From: Nocardia macrotermitis
Lineage (GTDB): Bacteria; Actinomycetota; Actinomycetes; Mycobacteriales; Mycobacteriaceae
Length of the DNA stretch: 64,000 nucleotides
Assembly (NCBI RefSeq): GCF_009604405.1
Contig: NZ_WEGK01000014.1
Location: 124,001-188,000, forward strand
Reading direction: 5' to 3'
The notes below the pieces were generated by a model. That model did not search any database. It was not told where the DNA came from and was given only the letters and a program-made list of their open reading frames with translations. Within the stretch, counting starts at the first letter, position 1; each line of letters opens with the position of its first letter. The position numbers and the translations under genes are program-made. Positions 45,801 to 54,746 of the stretch are shown here, one piece after another.

Positions 45801-46710
45801 GGCTTTCGCGGCCATGGATGATCGGGTGTGGGTGCGGGCCGGTGTAGCGCAGGACACCCTGCCCGAACCGAGCCAGTTGAAACCCGTCGACGCACTGGCC
45901 AAACAGCCGTTGCCGACCGAATCGGTCTGGAACACCGGCCGAGACCGCTTCGAGGCGATTGTCGGCAGTAAGGCTCCGGCGCTGTTGCGCGGCTCGATGG
46001 TCCAGCAGTTGGCTCGTCGGCTCACCGCGTTCGCCCGTGAGTACACCGAATCGACCGCTGCGCTCGTGCGGCAGCTGGAGAGCCACACCACCTTCCTCGA
46101 TCTGGACGGCTCCGACCGGTTGGTGGCGGCTCGCCGCGCTGCCGCCCTGCTGGCGGCGATATCGGTTGCGGCAGAGGGAGGTTCGGCCAGCGCCAAGAAG
46201 ACGGTGGAAACCTTCGCCGGTTTCGATCTGGGCGAGACGACGCCACCGCATCTCGGCGCGTCCGTCAAACAGGCCCGCCCTGTCGCCGACGCTCTCGAAT
46301 CGGCCTCCTGGGGAACGCTGCGGCTGTACAAGCGATTGGGCGCATCGGGCGAACGGTTGCTCGAGTCGCTGCGGATCACCGCTCGTACCAACCAGTTCAC
46401 CGACGACCTGGTCGCGAAACTCACCGATACCGCGGATGCCATCACCGCGGCGCTCGACACCGAGGATCCGGCGCCGACTCGGACGCAGCGAACGACACCG
46501 CGTCCGGAAGATGTGAACCTGGACGAGGAGACCGTTGATCCGCCGAAACCAGCCGATCGAAAAGCGCGCACCCCGGCGCGTTCGGGGTCTCGCCGCTTCG
46601 CCGTCGGCGAGGTCCGAAACGCCATCGCCGAGCTCGAACACGAGGTCGAAGACCTCGCCCGCCTCGAACCCGATGCACGCATCGTGCTGAGCTGGGAGGT
46701 GATCGAATGA
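42823..46710 (+). CDS. pglY: BREX type 2 ATPase PglY
   Basis: 1295 residues from GTG 42823, chosen for AGGAG five bases upstream; the in-frame GTG at 42817 would overlap the pglX stop. Early P-loop HGSFGSGKS (G81-S88) and a hydrophobic Walker B-like LILFLDELVLWL near 300 show an AAA-type ATPase of the BrxC/PglY group. The C-terminal tail is Arg/Glu-rich. In BREX this large ATPase is required for defence, with PglZ. It overlaps pglZ by four bases (ATGA). Confidence 0.92.
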   Translation: MAPKSGTPKPLLRDLIHIKEHISTSDYVLGLVESVTDPAVFAEAVRDYVITEQLLSNYDQALALIKSALDGRTSKPAYLHGSFGSGKSHFMAVLYALLSNDSAINSAARARAEFAPVLARNEWLRADGRRFLLVPYHMLGARSLEQRVLGGYVEHVRKLDPNVALPQVYRTDALFDTLAGMRARPGGDDFVLQALNSIYESGDGEGDEWGDTTFWTADKLDTAMGAAESYDPGSPLDLVDPKKPEELRAKLVGDASTTLITGFTRDAAEDERSFISLDAGLSVIAEHAKSIGYDGLILFLDELVLWLHTQMHDHKFVARETGKMTNFREGGDTRRAIPIVSFIARQRDPRELLGGEASGAYAAAIHDNLELASGRFDVIELEDRNLPEIAHERLLKPLSAEAQAHIDAAFDVTKRVGPQVWDALLGSDQSTGADETSFKLAYPFSPAFLSTLVHMSIDLQRNRTGLKIMGELLAQRRDNLYLGQLVPLGDLYEVLTAGGDRPFVADKRVMFEAADRLYRNDLRPYLRRLYEVTEDDIDAYLHRPAEMVDVKIVNGCKQFTADNQLLCTLLLSALAPSAPALYDLNARSLGALNHGSITTPIPGAEVGVIANKIREWAGQFAEIKYSDTDANPGVRLELTGVNVDTVLANAGVNNTRANRAALAKRLLIGEFGIDPDTDVSDSHPLRFVWRGSSRSVEVVFGNVRDEDELPDNQLQPYDSTLWRLVIDLPFDEDRRPAREDATRVRDLRAKQLDHPTRTVAWLPDHLSEARWDGFQKLVVIDKAVADRSRFDTQYASHLNADNRTTAWNLLTTQRDTLMNQMRSAFKKAYGLDAKNEIDVQNVFDDHLQPLPEIADLRLPFGSTMHDGIRHLAGSMLAHQYPAHPDFSDEIGSPVRLADAKTVFTHVYSAAQARDGRIEVPSKDRRIMHRIAVPLGLGEQKEVYFELSRRWADDFRRFAATDGVTGDLPVTTLAKWTDRPPRGLDEFLKNLVIAAFAAMDDRVWVRAGVAQDTLPEPSQLKPVDALAKQPLPTESVWNTGRDRFEAIVGSKAPALLRGSMVQQLARRLTAFAREYTESTAALVRQLESHTTFLDLDGSDRLVAARRAAALLAAISVAAEGGSASAKKTVETFAGFDLGETTPPHLGASVKQARPVADALESASWGTLRLYKRLGASGERLLESLRITARTNQFTDDLVAKLTDTADAITAALDTEDPAPTRTQRTTPRPEDVNLDEETVDPPKPADRKARTPARSGSRRFAVGEVRNAIAELEHEVEDLARLEPDARIVLSWEVIE

Positions 46711-49298
46711 GTGAGACAGCCACCCACGCCGCACTTCCTCGATTGAAGAGTGCGGATGTCGCCCACTATCTTTCGGCCGACCCCAGCGTCGCCGACGCGC
46801 TGACGGGACGTGGCGATCGAACGGTCGTGTTGTTGCGGGCCGAACCCTCGTGGGAGGGCCCGGGCGAGCTGACGATGGGTGATCATCGCGCCCTCGTCGC
46901 GTCCGCACCATCCGCGTTGGCGGTTCACGAACTCGTACTGCACCATCTGGAAACACCGGATGGTCCGCAGGCACTGGTGGTGCTCACCGATCGTGAGCAC
47001 GAAGATCTCGATCCGGCCATCCTGTCCCGTACCCACCGCAGGCGCGTCAACCCCGTGGACCGTTGGGATATCGTCCGAAATGCCTTCGGCGCCACCGGAA
47101 TCGACGAGTGGATCAAACGCGAGCCCTGGGCTGCGGAGGCACTTCTGGACGCAGCAGGACCCAATGGCTGGCCCCGCGTGCCCGGTGCGCTCTCCAGGGG
47201 TGAAGCACTATCCGCTCTGGCTTCGCGGCGGTTGCGGCTACCGCCCTCGGGTACCGATCGGATCGATCCGGCCACATTGCTGCACTGGTCGCATATCCCG
47301 GGTAATCCCGAGTTGTTCCTGGATCTCCGCGATCGAGAGCGGGACGGGTTGACGACGTTTCTCACCGATGACGAGCAGGCCGGCGCGGTAGCGGCCGTTC
47401 TGATCGAACTGGTGCGTGCCGGTCACGGTGCCGATGCGGTGTCCTTCGGACTGGTGGTGGCGGCCCTGTGGCTGCATCCCGAACCTGACGGCGGCACCTA
47501 CCAGGCGCGTGGTCGCGCCGAACGTCGCCTGGGTGAGCGCCCGGCGGTCAGCACGGACGAACTCGATCACCGCATGATGCTTTTCGGCCGCGCCTGCCTC
47601 GACTACTTCGACGTTCAGTTGTCCCGCGCCAACGATCCTCGGGCTCGCAGCGTGAACGGTCGGGTATCCGATCCGGGGACCGACAGCGACACACCGTGGT
47701 CGTTGTCCGCCCGTGCTGCCCGTAGGATTGTCGACCCGATTCTGCGTCGCGCGGGCGAGTTGGCGCACGAACTGGGCGCGGGGACCGCCGCCGAGGCCAG
47801 CCCGGTGCTCCGCGCCGGACTCGACGCTCGCTTCATCGCGGTCGGAAATGCGCTGAGCCGCAATGATTCCGCGGCAACTGCGGGCGCGGTGCGGGAGCTC
47901 CTCGAACACCGTCTCGCCGGCGATCCGGAACTGGAGGTACGCATCCGCCGGGTCGAGATGGCGCAACGCCTCGCCCGCTGGCTCGCTGACGACCCCGACA
48001 CCACCGTGGATACGGTCGTCGACGCGCTCGACCGGCACATGCGTGAGATCAGTTGGGTGGACAGAGCGCTGAGCTACCTGGAAGCCGGTGGCGACACCGA
48101 TCCGGCGCTGACGATTCCCTACCGCACGCTCGGGAACGAAGTCCGAAAGCGCCGCCGCGGCCTGGATCACGCCTTTGCGACGACCTTCGCCGCAGAAAAA
48201 GCGGCAGGCGCCGATCAGAGCGGGATGCTCACCGTCGAAACCTTTCTCAGCAGGGTGGTCGCGCCGATCGCTGGGTACCGTCGGGTACTGCTGCTCGTAG
48301 TGGATGGGATGAGCGCCGCGATCGCCACCGAACTGGCGGACCGATTGCTCGATGGGTGGAACGAATACGACCCCTGCCCGGAGGGGGGCGACCCCCGTCG
48401 CCGGGTGATGACCGCGGTAGAGCCGAGCTCGACCGCGGTGGTACGCACATCTCTGTTCGCTGGAAAACCGATGCAGGGTGATCGGAGCGCCGAGAAGCGC
48501 GAATTCTCTCGCCACAGTTTCTGGGGCACGAAGAAAACAGCGACCGTCCTTGACCTGGACGATCCAGAATCCCGGGGCGACGATCTCGCCGCGGTTCTGG
48601 CCGATCCGGACCAGCACCTCGCGGTCGTGCTGAAATCCACCGACCTGCCCGACCTGCTCCGCACGGCCGCAGAGGAGGGGATGGCGGTCCTGATCACCGG
48701 CGATCACAGCGGCGCGTCGGTCGCCGAGGCGACCATTCCGATCCTCGCGTTCCTGCCGTTCGGCGTCGAGTCACCCATCCTCTCGCGGCAACCGGTCTGG
48801 CGCCAACTCGGCGATCAGTCCCCGTACTGGTGGTCGTCGGATCGTCCCGCGGCCGCTGCCACGCACACATCGCGCGGGACGCCCGCACGACGCCGCACGA
48901 CCGATCGCGCGGCCAAGGAACGGATGCAGGGTCTCGAGCCGATGTTCGAACTGCCCGAAATATCAACGGCCACATCGCCGTCGGCCTCGAACACCGTTGA
49001 CGACGACCTGGTCGCCCGACTGCTCGGGTCGGATATCTTCCAAGGCCAGCGCGCGTTGCTGGCCCGGCCGCCGCAACCGGCAACAGTGGACAAGGCGATT
49101 CGGGCCCTGCTGCGCGGCCCGCTACCCATCACGGCGCTGGCGCAGCGCGTAGGTTTCCCCGCCGTCCGGGCCACCGGCTTCGCCGCCATTCTGAGTCAAC
49201 TGCTCAATTTCGACGGCATCACAGTGTTGGAGACATTAGGCGACGGCCGCACGCTGAAATTGGATGTCGCCCGTCTGCGTACCCAGTTCGGAGTGTGA
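46707..49298 (+). CDS. pglZ: BREX type 2 alkaline-phosphatase-superfamily protein PglZ
   Basis: 863 residues. The core of the phosphatase-like domain is VLLLVVDGMSAAIATELADRL (about 530-550), with the later metal-site-like ITGDHSGASV. An N-terminal helical region of about 500 residues precedes it. PglZ is the universal BREX component together with the BrxC/PglY ATPase. ATG overlaps pglY, and the end overlaps brxD by four bases. Confidence 0.92.
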   Translation: MSETATHAALPRLKSADVAHYLSADPSVADALTGRGDRTVVLLRAEPSWEGPGELTMGDHRALVASAPSALAVHELVLHHLETPDGPQALVVLTDREHEDLDPAILSRTHRRRVNPVDRWDIVRNAFGATGIDEWIKREPWAAEALLDAAGPNGWPRVPGALSRGEALSALASRRLRLPPSGTDRIDPATLLHWSHIPGNPELFLDLRDRERDGLTTFLTDDEQAGAVAAVLIELVRAGHGADAVSFGLVVAALWLHPEPDGGTYQARGRAERRLGERPAVSTDELDHRMMLFGRACLDYFDVQLSRANDPRARSVNGRVSDPGTDSDTPWSLSARAARRIVDPILRRAGELAHELGAGTAAEASPVLRAGLDARFIAVGNALSRNDSAATAGAVRELLEHRLAGDPELEVRIRRVEMAQRLARWLADDPDTTVDTVVDALDRHMREISWVDRALSYLEAGGDTDPALTIPYRTLGNEVRKRRRGLDHAFATTFAAEKAAGADQSGMLTVETFLSRVVAPIAGYRRVLLLVVDGMSAAIATELADRLLDGWNEYDPCPEGGDPRRRVMTAVEPSSTAVVRTSLFAGKPMQGDRSAEKREFSRHSFWGTKKTATVLDLDDPESRGDDLAAVLADPDQHLAVVLKSTDLPDLLRTAAEEGMAVLITGDHSGASVAEATIPILAFLPFGVESPILSRQPVWRQLGDQSPYWWSSDRPAAAATHTSRGTPARRRTTDRAAKERMQGLEPMFELPEISTATSPSASNTVDDDLVARLLGSDIFQGQRALLARPPQPATVDKAIRALLRGPLPITALAQRVGFPAVRATGFAAILSQLLNFDGITVLETLGDGRTLKLDVARLRTQFGV

Positions 49299-50656
49299 CC
49301 GCGATGAGTCCCGGCGAACGGATGGAATGTGAGACCGAGCATGTGAACAGCGTGCCGCCGCCCGTGAGCGCGGTCCGCCGCCGCACAGTGCTCGACGCGC
49401 TCCGCCGCGGCGCAGTACCCGAGGCGGGGCTCGACCTGTTCGCCACCGGACTCGATCGATTCGAGGCGGCGATCGACGCGGAGTTCGACACGGTGGCCTC
49501 CGGTGGAGCGGTGTTCAAGGCGGTGCGTGGCGAATACGGTTCCGGCAAGACGTTTTTCGCGCGATGGTTGGCCGAGGGAGCGAAACGTCGCAACTTCGCG
49601 GTCGCCGAGATCCAGGTCTCCGAGACCGAAACTCCACTGCACAGGCTGGAGACGGTGTATCGACGGCTGATCGAGGGTCTCACCACGTCGAGCTTCCCGC
49701 CCAGTGCCCTGCGTCAGGTGGTCGACGCCTGGTTCTACACATTGGAGGAGGACGCGCTCGCCGACGGCGCGTCCGACGCCGATCTGTCCGTGGCGGTGGA
49801 GCGGCTCATGACCGCGCGTCTTGCCGAAGTATCCAGGCACGCACCATCTTTCGCCGCCGCACTGCGCGGTTACCGCAAGGCCGTCTCGGCCGGTGACGAA
49901 TCGTCTGCCGCCGCGGTCTCGGCGTGGTTGGGTGGGCAGCCGAATGTGGCCGCCGGTGCGCGCCGGGCCGCCGGAGTGCGCGGCGACCTGGATCATTTCG
50001 GTGCGCTCGGTTTTCTACAGGGTCTGCTGGTCGTACTGCGTGACAGCGGACACCGCGGGTTGCTGGTGGTACTGGACGAGGTCGAGACGCTGCAACGGGT
50101 GCGGTCGGATGCTCGCGACAAGGCCCTCAATGCACTGCGTCAGCTCATCGACGAGGTGCATTCGGGACGTTTCCCCGGTCTCTATCTCCTGATCACCGGA
50201 ACGCCCGCTTTCTACGACGGACAGCAGGGCGTGCAACGGCTCGCGCCGCTGGCCCAGCGCCTGGCCACCGATTTCACCACGGATCCCCGCTTCGACAACC
50301 CACGTGCGGTGCAACTGAGGTTGTCCGGCTTCACCCTCGAGTCCTTGACCCGGCTCGGGATCATGATCCGTGATCTGTATGTGCACGGCTCGGGCAACGG
50401 CGACCGGATTCGAGCCGTCGTCGACGACGCGTATGTCGCCGACCTCGCGAAGGCAGTGGGCGGAGCGCTCGGTGGCAAGGTCGGCGTGGCACCGCGGTTG
50501 TTCCTGAAGAAACTGGTTGGTGATGTCCTCGACCGCGTCGACCAGTACCCCGATTTCGATCCACGTCGGCACTATCGGCTGACCGTGACGCCGACCGAAC
50601 TGACCGCAACCGAACGGAATCTCACCGGAGCCGACGAGATCGACCTGGAACTGTGA
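49295..50656 (+). CDS. brxD: BREX ATP-binding protein BrxD
   Basis: 453 residues. The P-loop GEYGSGKTFFARWLA (about 77) and Walker B LLVVLDEVETLQRV match the BrxD family (DUF2791-like ATPases). The arginine-rich linker RRRTVLDALRRGAVPEAGLDLFATGLDRFEAAIDAEFD in front is typical. In type 2 BREX it is encoded beside brxHI and pairs with it functionally. The GTG at 49295 overlaps the pglZ stop. Confidence 0.9.
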   Translation: MTAMSPGERMECETEHVNSVPPPVSAVRRRTVLDALRRGAVPEAGLDLFATGLDRFEAAIDAEFDTVASGGAVFKAVRGEYGSGKTFFARWLAEGAKRRNFAVAEIQVSETETPLHRLETVYRRLIEGLTTSSFPPSALRQVVDAWFYTLEEDALADGASDADLSVAVERLMTARLAEVSRHAPSFAAALRGYRKAVSAGDESSAAAVSAWLGGQPNVAAGARRAAGVRGDLDHFGALGFLQGLLVVLRDSGHRGLLVVLDEVETLQRVRSDARDKALNALRQLIDEVHSGRFPGLYLLITGTPAFYDGQQGVQRLAPLAQRLATDFTTDPRFDNPRAVQLRLSGFTLESLTRLGIMIRDLYVHGSGNGDRIRAVVDDAYVADLAKAVGGALGGKVGVAPRLFLKKLVGDVLDRVDQYPDFDPRRHYRLTVTPTELTATERNLTGADEIDLEL

Positions 50657-52797
50657 TCGAGCGCGACGAGGGCGCCGACTCGATCGATCGTCTCGATCCG
50701 GTCGTACTGCATCACATCGTCAACACGCTGGGCTGGCCGGATCTTCGACCTCTCCAGAAAGCAGCCATAGCACCACTACTCGACGGAAACGATGCCGTGC
50801 TGCTCGCGCCCACCGCCGGCGGCAAAACTGAGGCGGCCTGTTTCCCCCTGCTCAGCGCGATGGCGCGACAAGACTGGCACGGTGCCTCGGTCCTGTATCT
50901 GTGCCCGCTCAAGGCGCTGCTGAACAACCTCCTCACCCGGGTCGACAGCTATGCCCGATGGCTCGGCCGACGAGCGGCGGTATGGCATGGCGACATCGGC
51001 GAATCCCAACGCAACAGCATCCGTCGTATGCCCCCCGACATTCTGCTCACCACTCCGGAATCGTTGGAAGCCATGCTGATCGGAGTGAAGACCGATCATC
51101 GTGACCTGCTCGGTGGGGTTCGTGTCGTGGTGGTCGATGAAGTGCACGCGTTCGCCGGTGATGATCGAGGTTGGCACCTGTTGGCGGTACTCGAACGATT
51201 GCAGCGGGTGACCGGCCGCCCGATTCAGCGCGTCGGGCTCTCGGCGACTGTCGGCAATCCGGACGAGTTGCTGACCTGGCTGCAGGGCTCGGGAGCCGGG
51301 CATCGTCCGGGTCGCGTTGTGGCCCCGGATCTCGACACACCGACAACCGCCGCGCGACAGCCGTTTTCGTCCTCTCCGCCGCCTGGCGAAGTCGAACTGG
51401 ACCATGTCGGCTCGCTGGACAACGCCGCCAAGGTGATCGCGATGCTGCACCGTGGTGAGAAGCGGCTCGTGTTCTGTGACTCTCGTCGTCAGGTCGAGGA
51501 ACTCGGTGCGGCATTGCGGGCCCGTGGAATCACGGTATTCCTCTCGCACGCCTCGCTGTCCGCCGACGAACGCCGTCGAGCCGAACAGGCATTCGCCGAG
51601 GCGCGCGACACCGTTATCGTCGCGACTTCCACTCTGGAACTGGGTATCGACGTCGGTGATCTGGATCGGGTCATTCAGATCGACTCTCCCGGCACCGTCG
51701 CATCGTTTCTCCAGCGCATCGGTCGCACCGGCCGACGATCCGGCAGTACGCGCAACTGTCTGTTCCTCACCACCAGTGACGATTCGACGTTACAGGCAGC
51801 CGGGCTGTTGCTGTTGTGGGGGCGAGGCTGGGTGGAACCGGTGGCTCCGCCGCCGGAGCCTCGACATCTGGTCGCTCAGCAGATTCTCGCGGTGGCCCTG
51901 CAACAGGGGACCGTCGGCGACCGTGTCTGGGAGCGGGAATGGAATGGCTTGTCTCCCTTCGATCGTTCCGGAGAGCCGATTCTGGGACACCTGAGGAGCG
52001 CCGGTTTCCTGGACGACGACCAGGGCCTGTTGTTCATCGGGCCGGAGGCCGAAAAGCGTTTCGGGAGACGAAATTTCATCGATCTCACCGCTTCGTTCAC
52101 CGCTCCGCCGCAGTTCACCGTGTTCGTCGGCAGACACGAGATCGGCCAGGTCGACGCCTCGCTGCTCACCGAGGACCGACCGGGGCCACGCGTGCTGCTG
52201 CTGGCCGGGAGCAGTTGGCACGTCACCCACATCGACTGGAAACGTCGCTGTCTCTTCGTCGAACCTGTCGATGGTGGTGGCCGTTCCAAGTGGTCGAGTT
52301 CGGGTCTGCGAGGTCTTTCCCGCGCCCTGACCCGTGCTATGCGGGAGGTCGTCCTCGGGGCCGACCCGCCGGTATCGCTGACTCGCCGCGCCACTGCCGC
52401 TCTCGCCGGCCAACGCGAAAAACGTTCCGGCACAGTCACAACGGATGGGACGGTGATCACCCGTGATGAGAAGAGCGCCCGTTGGTGGACCTGGGCCGGT
52501 TATCGCGCCAACGCGACGCTGGCGTATACCCTCGCGGCGATCAGCGAGCCTGATCAGCGACCGACGGATCTGTCCATCCGACTACGTCCCGATCTGACTC
52601 CGGAGATGTGGCGTGCTGTCATCACCGACATCGACGTGGCGCTCCCCGAAGTGGATCCTCGGGCCGTCGATGGACTGAAGTTCGCCGCTCTGTTGCCGGA
52701 GCGCCTTGCCGCGGCCACTGTTGCCGCCCGCTTGGCGGATCTGCCGGGTGCCCGGGAGGTACTCGGGGAACGAGCGCTCTTTCACCTCATGTCGTGA
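50653..52797 (+). CDS. brxHI: BREX helicase BrxHI (DEAD/DEAH, Lhr-like)
   Basis: 714-residue superfamily 2 helicase. Motif I APTAGGKTEAA, motif II VDEVHAF, motif III GLSATVGN and motif VI QRIGRTGRR are all visible. The C-terminal region resembles Lhr-type helicases. The GTG at 50653 overlaps the brxD stop by four bases. Last gene of the BREX operon; the convergent formyltransferase-like gene ends 7 bases away. Confidence 0.9.
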   Translation: MIERDEGADSIDRLDPVVLHHIVNTLGWPDLRPLQKAAIAPLLDGNDAVLLAPTAGGKTEAACFPLLSAMARQDWHGASVLYLCPLKALLNNLLTRVDSYARWLGRRAAVWHGDIGESQRNSIRRMPPDILLTTPESLEAMLIGVKTDHRDLLGGVRVVVVDEVHAFAGDDRGWHLLAVLERLQRVTGRPIQRVGLSATVGNPDELLTWLQGSGAGHRPGRVVAPDLDTPTTAARQPFSSSPPPGEVELDHVGSLDNAAKVIAMLHRGEKRLVFCDSRRQVEELGAALRARGITVFLSHASLSADERRRAEQAFAEARDTVIVATSTLELGIDVGDLDRVIQIDSPGTVASFLQRIGRTGRRSGSTRNCLFLTTSDDSTLQAAGLLLLWGRGWVEPVAPPPEPRHLVAQQILAVALQQGTVGDRVWEREWNGLSPFDRSGEPILGHLRSAGFLDDDQGLLFIGPEAEKRFGRRNFIDLTASFTAPPQFTVFVGRHEIGQVDASLLTEDRPGPRVLLLAGSSWHVTHIDWKRRCLFVEPVDGGGRSKWSSSGLRGLSRALTRAMREVVLGADPPVSLTRRATAALAGQREKRSGTVTTDGTVITRDEKSARWWTWAGYRANATLAYTLAAISEPDQRPTDLSIRLRPDLTPEMWRAVITDIDVALPEVDPRAVDGLKFAALLPERLAAATVAARLADLPGAREVLGERALFHLMS

Positions 52798-52803
52798 ATG
52801 GTC

Positions 52804-53670
52804 TCAGCTTCCGATGGACTCGAACAGGTCGAGATGCATGGTTATCCACAGGGGAGCATCGGAGCATTGGGCTCGCAGGCCCTCGGCGGGCCGCAAGCTG
52901 GTCTGTAGCAGCGAGATTCGGCGACCGTTCAATTCGGCGACAGGGCCGGGGGGATCGTAGATCCCGAACCGTCGGGCTCGAACCTGGTTGTGAATCTCGC
53001 GGGCCGTTCTCGACCAGTCGACGGTGGACCACTCGGGACCGACCGGGCCCTCGTATGTCGCCTCCGCCTGGTTCTGCGGCTCGCCCGGGCAGCCTCGCGC
53101 CGCGCGTTCCAGCGCGACCGGCACCAGATCCTGCGTTATGTCGTCGAATGTCCGGATCAGTCCGTCGGCAACCTCGTCGTCGATCGAGTCGGGCAGGAGG
53201 ACGCCGGCTTGCTGTGCCACGATCGGCCCCGCGTCGAAGTCGCGATCCATCCAGTGAATCGTGACCCCTGTCTCGGCATCTCCGTGCAACAGAGCCCAGT
53301 GGACGGGCATCGGGCCGCGGTGCCGTGGCAGCAGTGAGGTGTGAATGTTGAGAACTCCCAGTCGTGGTGTTGTCAAAACGGCATCGGTGAGTCGCCACGG
53401 AAATCCATGACAGATCATTATGTCGGTTCGGTAACTGGATAATCCCGCACGGAGTTCGTTGTTTCCGGCGACCGATATCAAATCCAAACTGCCCGGTATC
53501 GAATGAACGAATGCGGAGAATTCGGCGGTGGATTGCGCACCGTCGGGCACTGTGGAGCGAGGTGTGACAGCCGCTGCCGGAAGGTGTCCGGCCCGGGTGC
53601 AGGCATCGTATAGAGCTACGAGTCCGTCGGCCCTCGACGAGGCGAGCGCGACCCGCAGTGGTGCAACCAA
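52804..53670 (-). CDS. formyltransferase-family protein (Fmt/ArnA-N-like)
   Basis: 288 residues. The catalytic triad of formyltransferases is present with exact spacing to E. coli Fmt (N106-H108-D144): here N108, H110 and D146 in LNIHTSLLPRHRGPMPVHW and MDRDFDAGPI. It should transfer a formyl group from N10-formyl-THF. The C-terminal domain is short, and the N-terminus lacks the usual SLoop-type tRNA-binding features, so a sugar, amino-sugar or small-molecule acceptor is as likely as Met-tRNA. TTG start at 53670 with AGAGGGG upstream. It sits convergent between BREX and the DUF6879 pair; a defence role is only positional. Confidence 0.75.
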   Translation of the reverse strand: MVAPLRVALASSRADGLVALYDACTRAGHLPAAAVTPRSTVPDGAQSTAEFSAFVHSIPGSLDLISVAGNNELRAGLSSYRTDIMICHGFPWRLTDAVLTTPRLGVLNIHTSLLPRHRGPMPVHWALLHGDAETGVTIHWMDRDFDAGPIVAQQAGVLLPDSIDDEVADGLIRTFDDITQDLVPVALERAARGCPGEPQNQAEATYEGPVGPEWSTVDWSRTAREIHNQVRARRFGIYDPPGPVAELNGRRISLLQTSLRPAEGLRAQCSDAPLWITMHLDLFESIGS

Positions 53671-53834
53671 AACAGCCCCTCTCTACGTGCGAGTCTCGCC
53701 GCGGGACTGCCGTTCCCGTGTTGTCTACGGGAGGGTGGTACACGCCTGTCTCGCGGTGGATCTCGCGTGGATTGTGTTGACATGCTATAGAATTGGATTC
53801 CGAACGTGACTTCGACCGACGCACAGGGGTGGCT

Positions 53835-54104
53835 ATGGAGCGAGGGTGGGAGGCCGATCCGTCGGCGTCGATGAGGCGACGCCTGGGTAAGTCGGCCAAG
53901 GAGCTGGGGCAGACCGGTGGACGGGACTCGTGTCCCGACATTTGGGAACTCGACAATGGCGACATCGCGGTGATCGGTCGGGATCTGACGGATACATACG
54001 TGTCACGTCTCCCGGAAGACGTGACAATCTATCACGATGAGCGTTTGGTTATCATTCCGCGTGCGATGATCGTCGCAGCCAAAACGGATATTCCGGATGC
54101 CTGA
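53835..54104 (+). CDS. small acidic protein, partner of DUF6879
   Basis: 89 residues from ATG 53835 (AGGGGT upstream); frames starting further up (TTG 53793, GTG 53829) are possible. The sequence CPDIWELDNGDIAVIGRDLTDTYVSRLPEDVTIYHDERLVIIPRAMIVAA is a pattern I associate with the short protein encoded just upstream of DUF6879 genes in many Streptomyces and Nocardia. It overlaps that gene by 8 bases. Function unknown. A TAGAAT -10-like hexamer lies at 53788-53793. Confidence 0.65.
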   Translation: MERGWEADPSASMRRRLGKSAKELGQTGGRDSCPDIWELDNGDIAVIGRDLTDTYVSRLPEDVTIYHDERLVIIPRAMIVAAKTDIPDA

Positions 54105-54708
54105 TCTGTTTCGCGGCATCGCGGGTGAATACCTGGCTGCCGACGCGATGCACGCGGATTATGAGAGGCGGTTCGCCGCGCCCGATGGGCTCGATTCATG
54201 GAAGCTCGAACGCCGCCAACATTTCCGTGATCCGCAGTTCGCCAGTTGGGTGGCTTTCGACCGGGGTGAGTGGGAGCAAGCGCTGCGGCTGATGGAGCAG
54301 GAACGTACGAGTCTGGCCGACCTGGAGAGGGAGACGGTCGCGAGAGGTATGGACCTGTACCGGGTGCGGGTCGTCGAGGAGCCGATCGCGCCGTATCTGC
54401 AATGGGAACTTCATCTGCTGGCCTTGCGGGCCGAGTACGGCGAGAAGATTCGTGTCATCGGGCCCGAGGTCGTCGTGCCGCTCGAATCCGCTGGTGCGCT
54501 GCCCGAACTGCTGACCGTGGGGATGGAGACGGTGTACGAGTTCCGCTATGACGAGACCGGCACCCTGTCCGGCGCTCACCGCTACACGGATCACGAAATC
54601 TACGCTCGCTGTACCGATTTCATGAAGGCTCTCTACACGGTCGGTGAGGACCTGCGAAGTTTCCTCGCACGACGAGTGGCCGCTGTGGATCCGCAGGGAA
54701 GAGTCTGA
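54097..54708 (+). CDS. DUF6879-family protein
   Basis: 203 residues, matching the common DUF6879 layout: LDSWKLERRQHFRDPQFASWVAFDRGEWEQALRL at the front and MDLYRVRVVEEPIAPYLQWELHLLALRAEYGEKIRVIG in the middle, ending with EFRYDETGTLSGAHRYTD and a basic helix. Such genes are frequent in actinobacteria, usually with a small partner or an XRE regulator. A signalling or defence role has been suspected but I know of no proof. Translationally coupled to the small gene upstream. Confidence 0.75.
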   Translation: MPDLFRGIAGEYLAADAMHADYERRFAAPDGLDSWKLERRQHFRDPQFASWVAFDRGEWEQALRLMEQERTSLADLERETVARGMDLYRVRVVEEPIAPYLQWELHLLALRAEYGEKIRVIGPEVVVPLESAGALPELLTVGMETVYEFRYDETGTLSGAHRYTDHEIYARCTDFMKALYTVGEDLRSFLARRVAAVDPQGRV

Positions 54709-54746
54709 CCGTTCGCCATGCGTGATGAATTCTTGTGGGGTGTCGC

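Noticed and set aside
34569..52797. The operon as a previously undescribed defence system
   Set aside because: Gene order and motifs match the known BREX type 2 (Pgl) system.
53776..53793. Promoter with TTGACA next to TATAGAAT before the small DUF6879 partner gene
   Set aside because: The two hexamers are only about 3-6 bases apart, too close for a -35/-10 pair; only a -10-like hexamer is retained.
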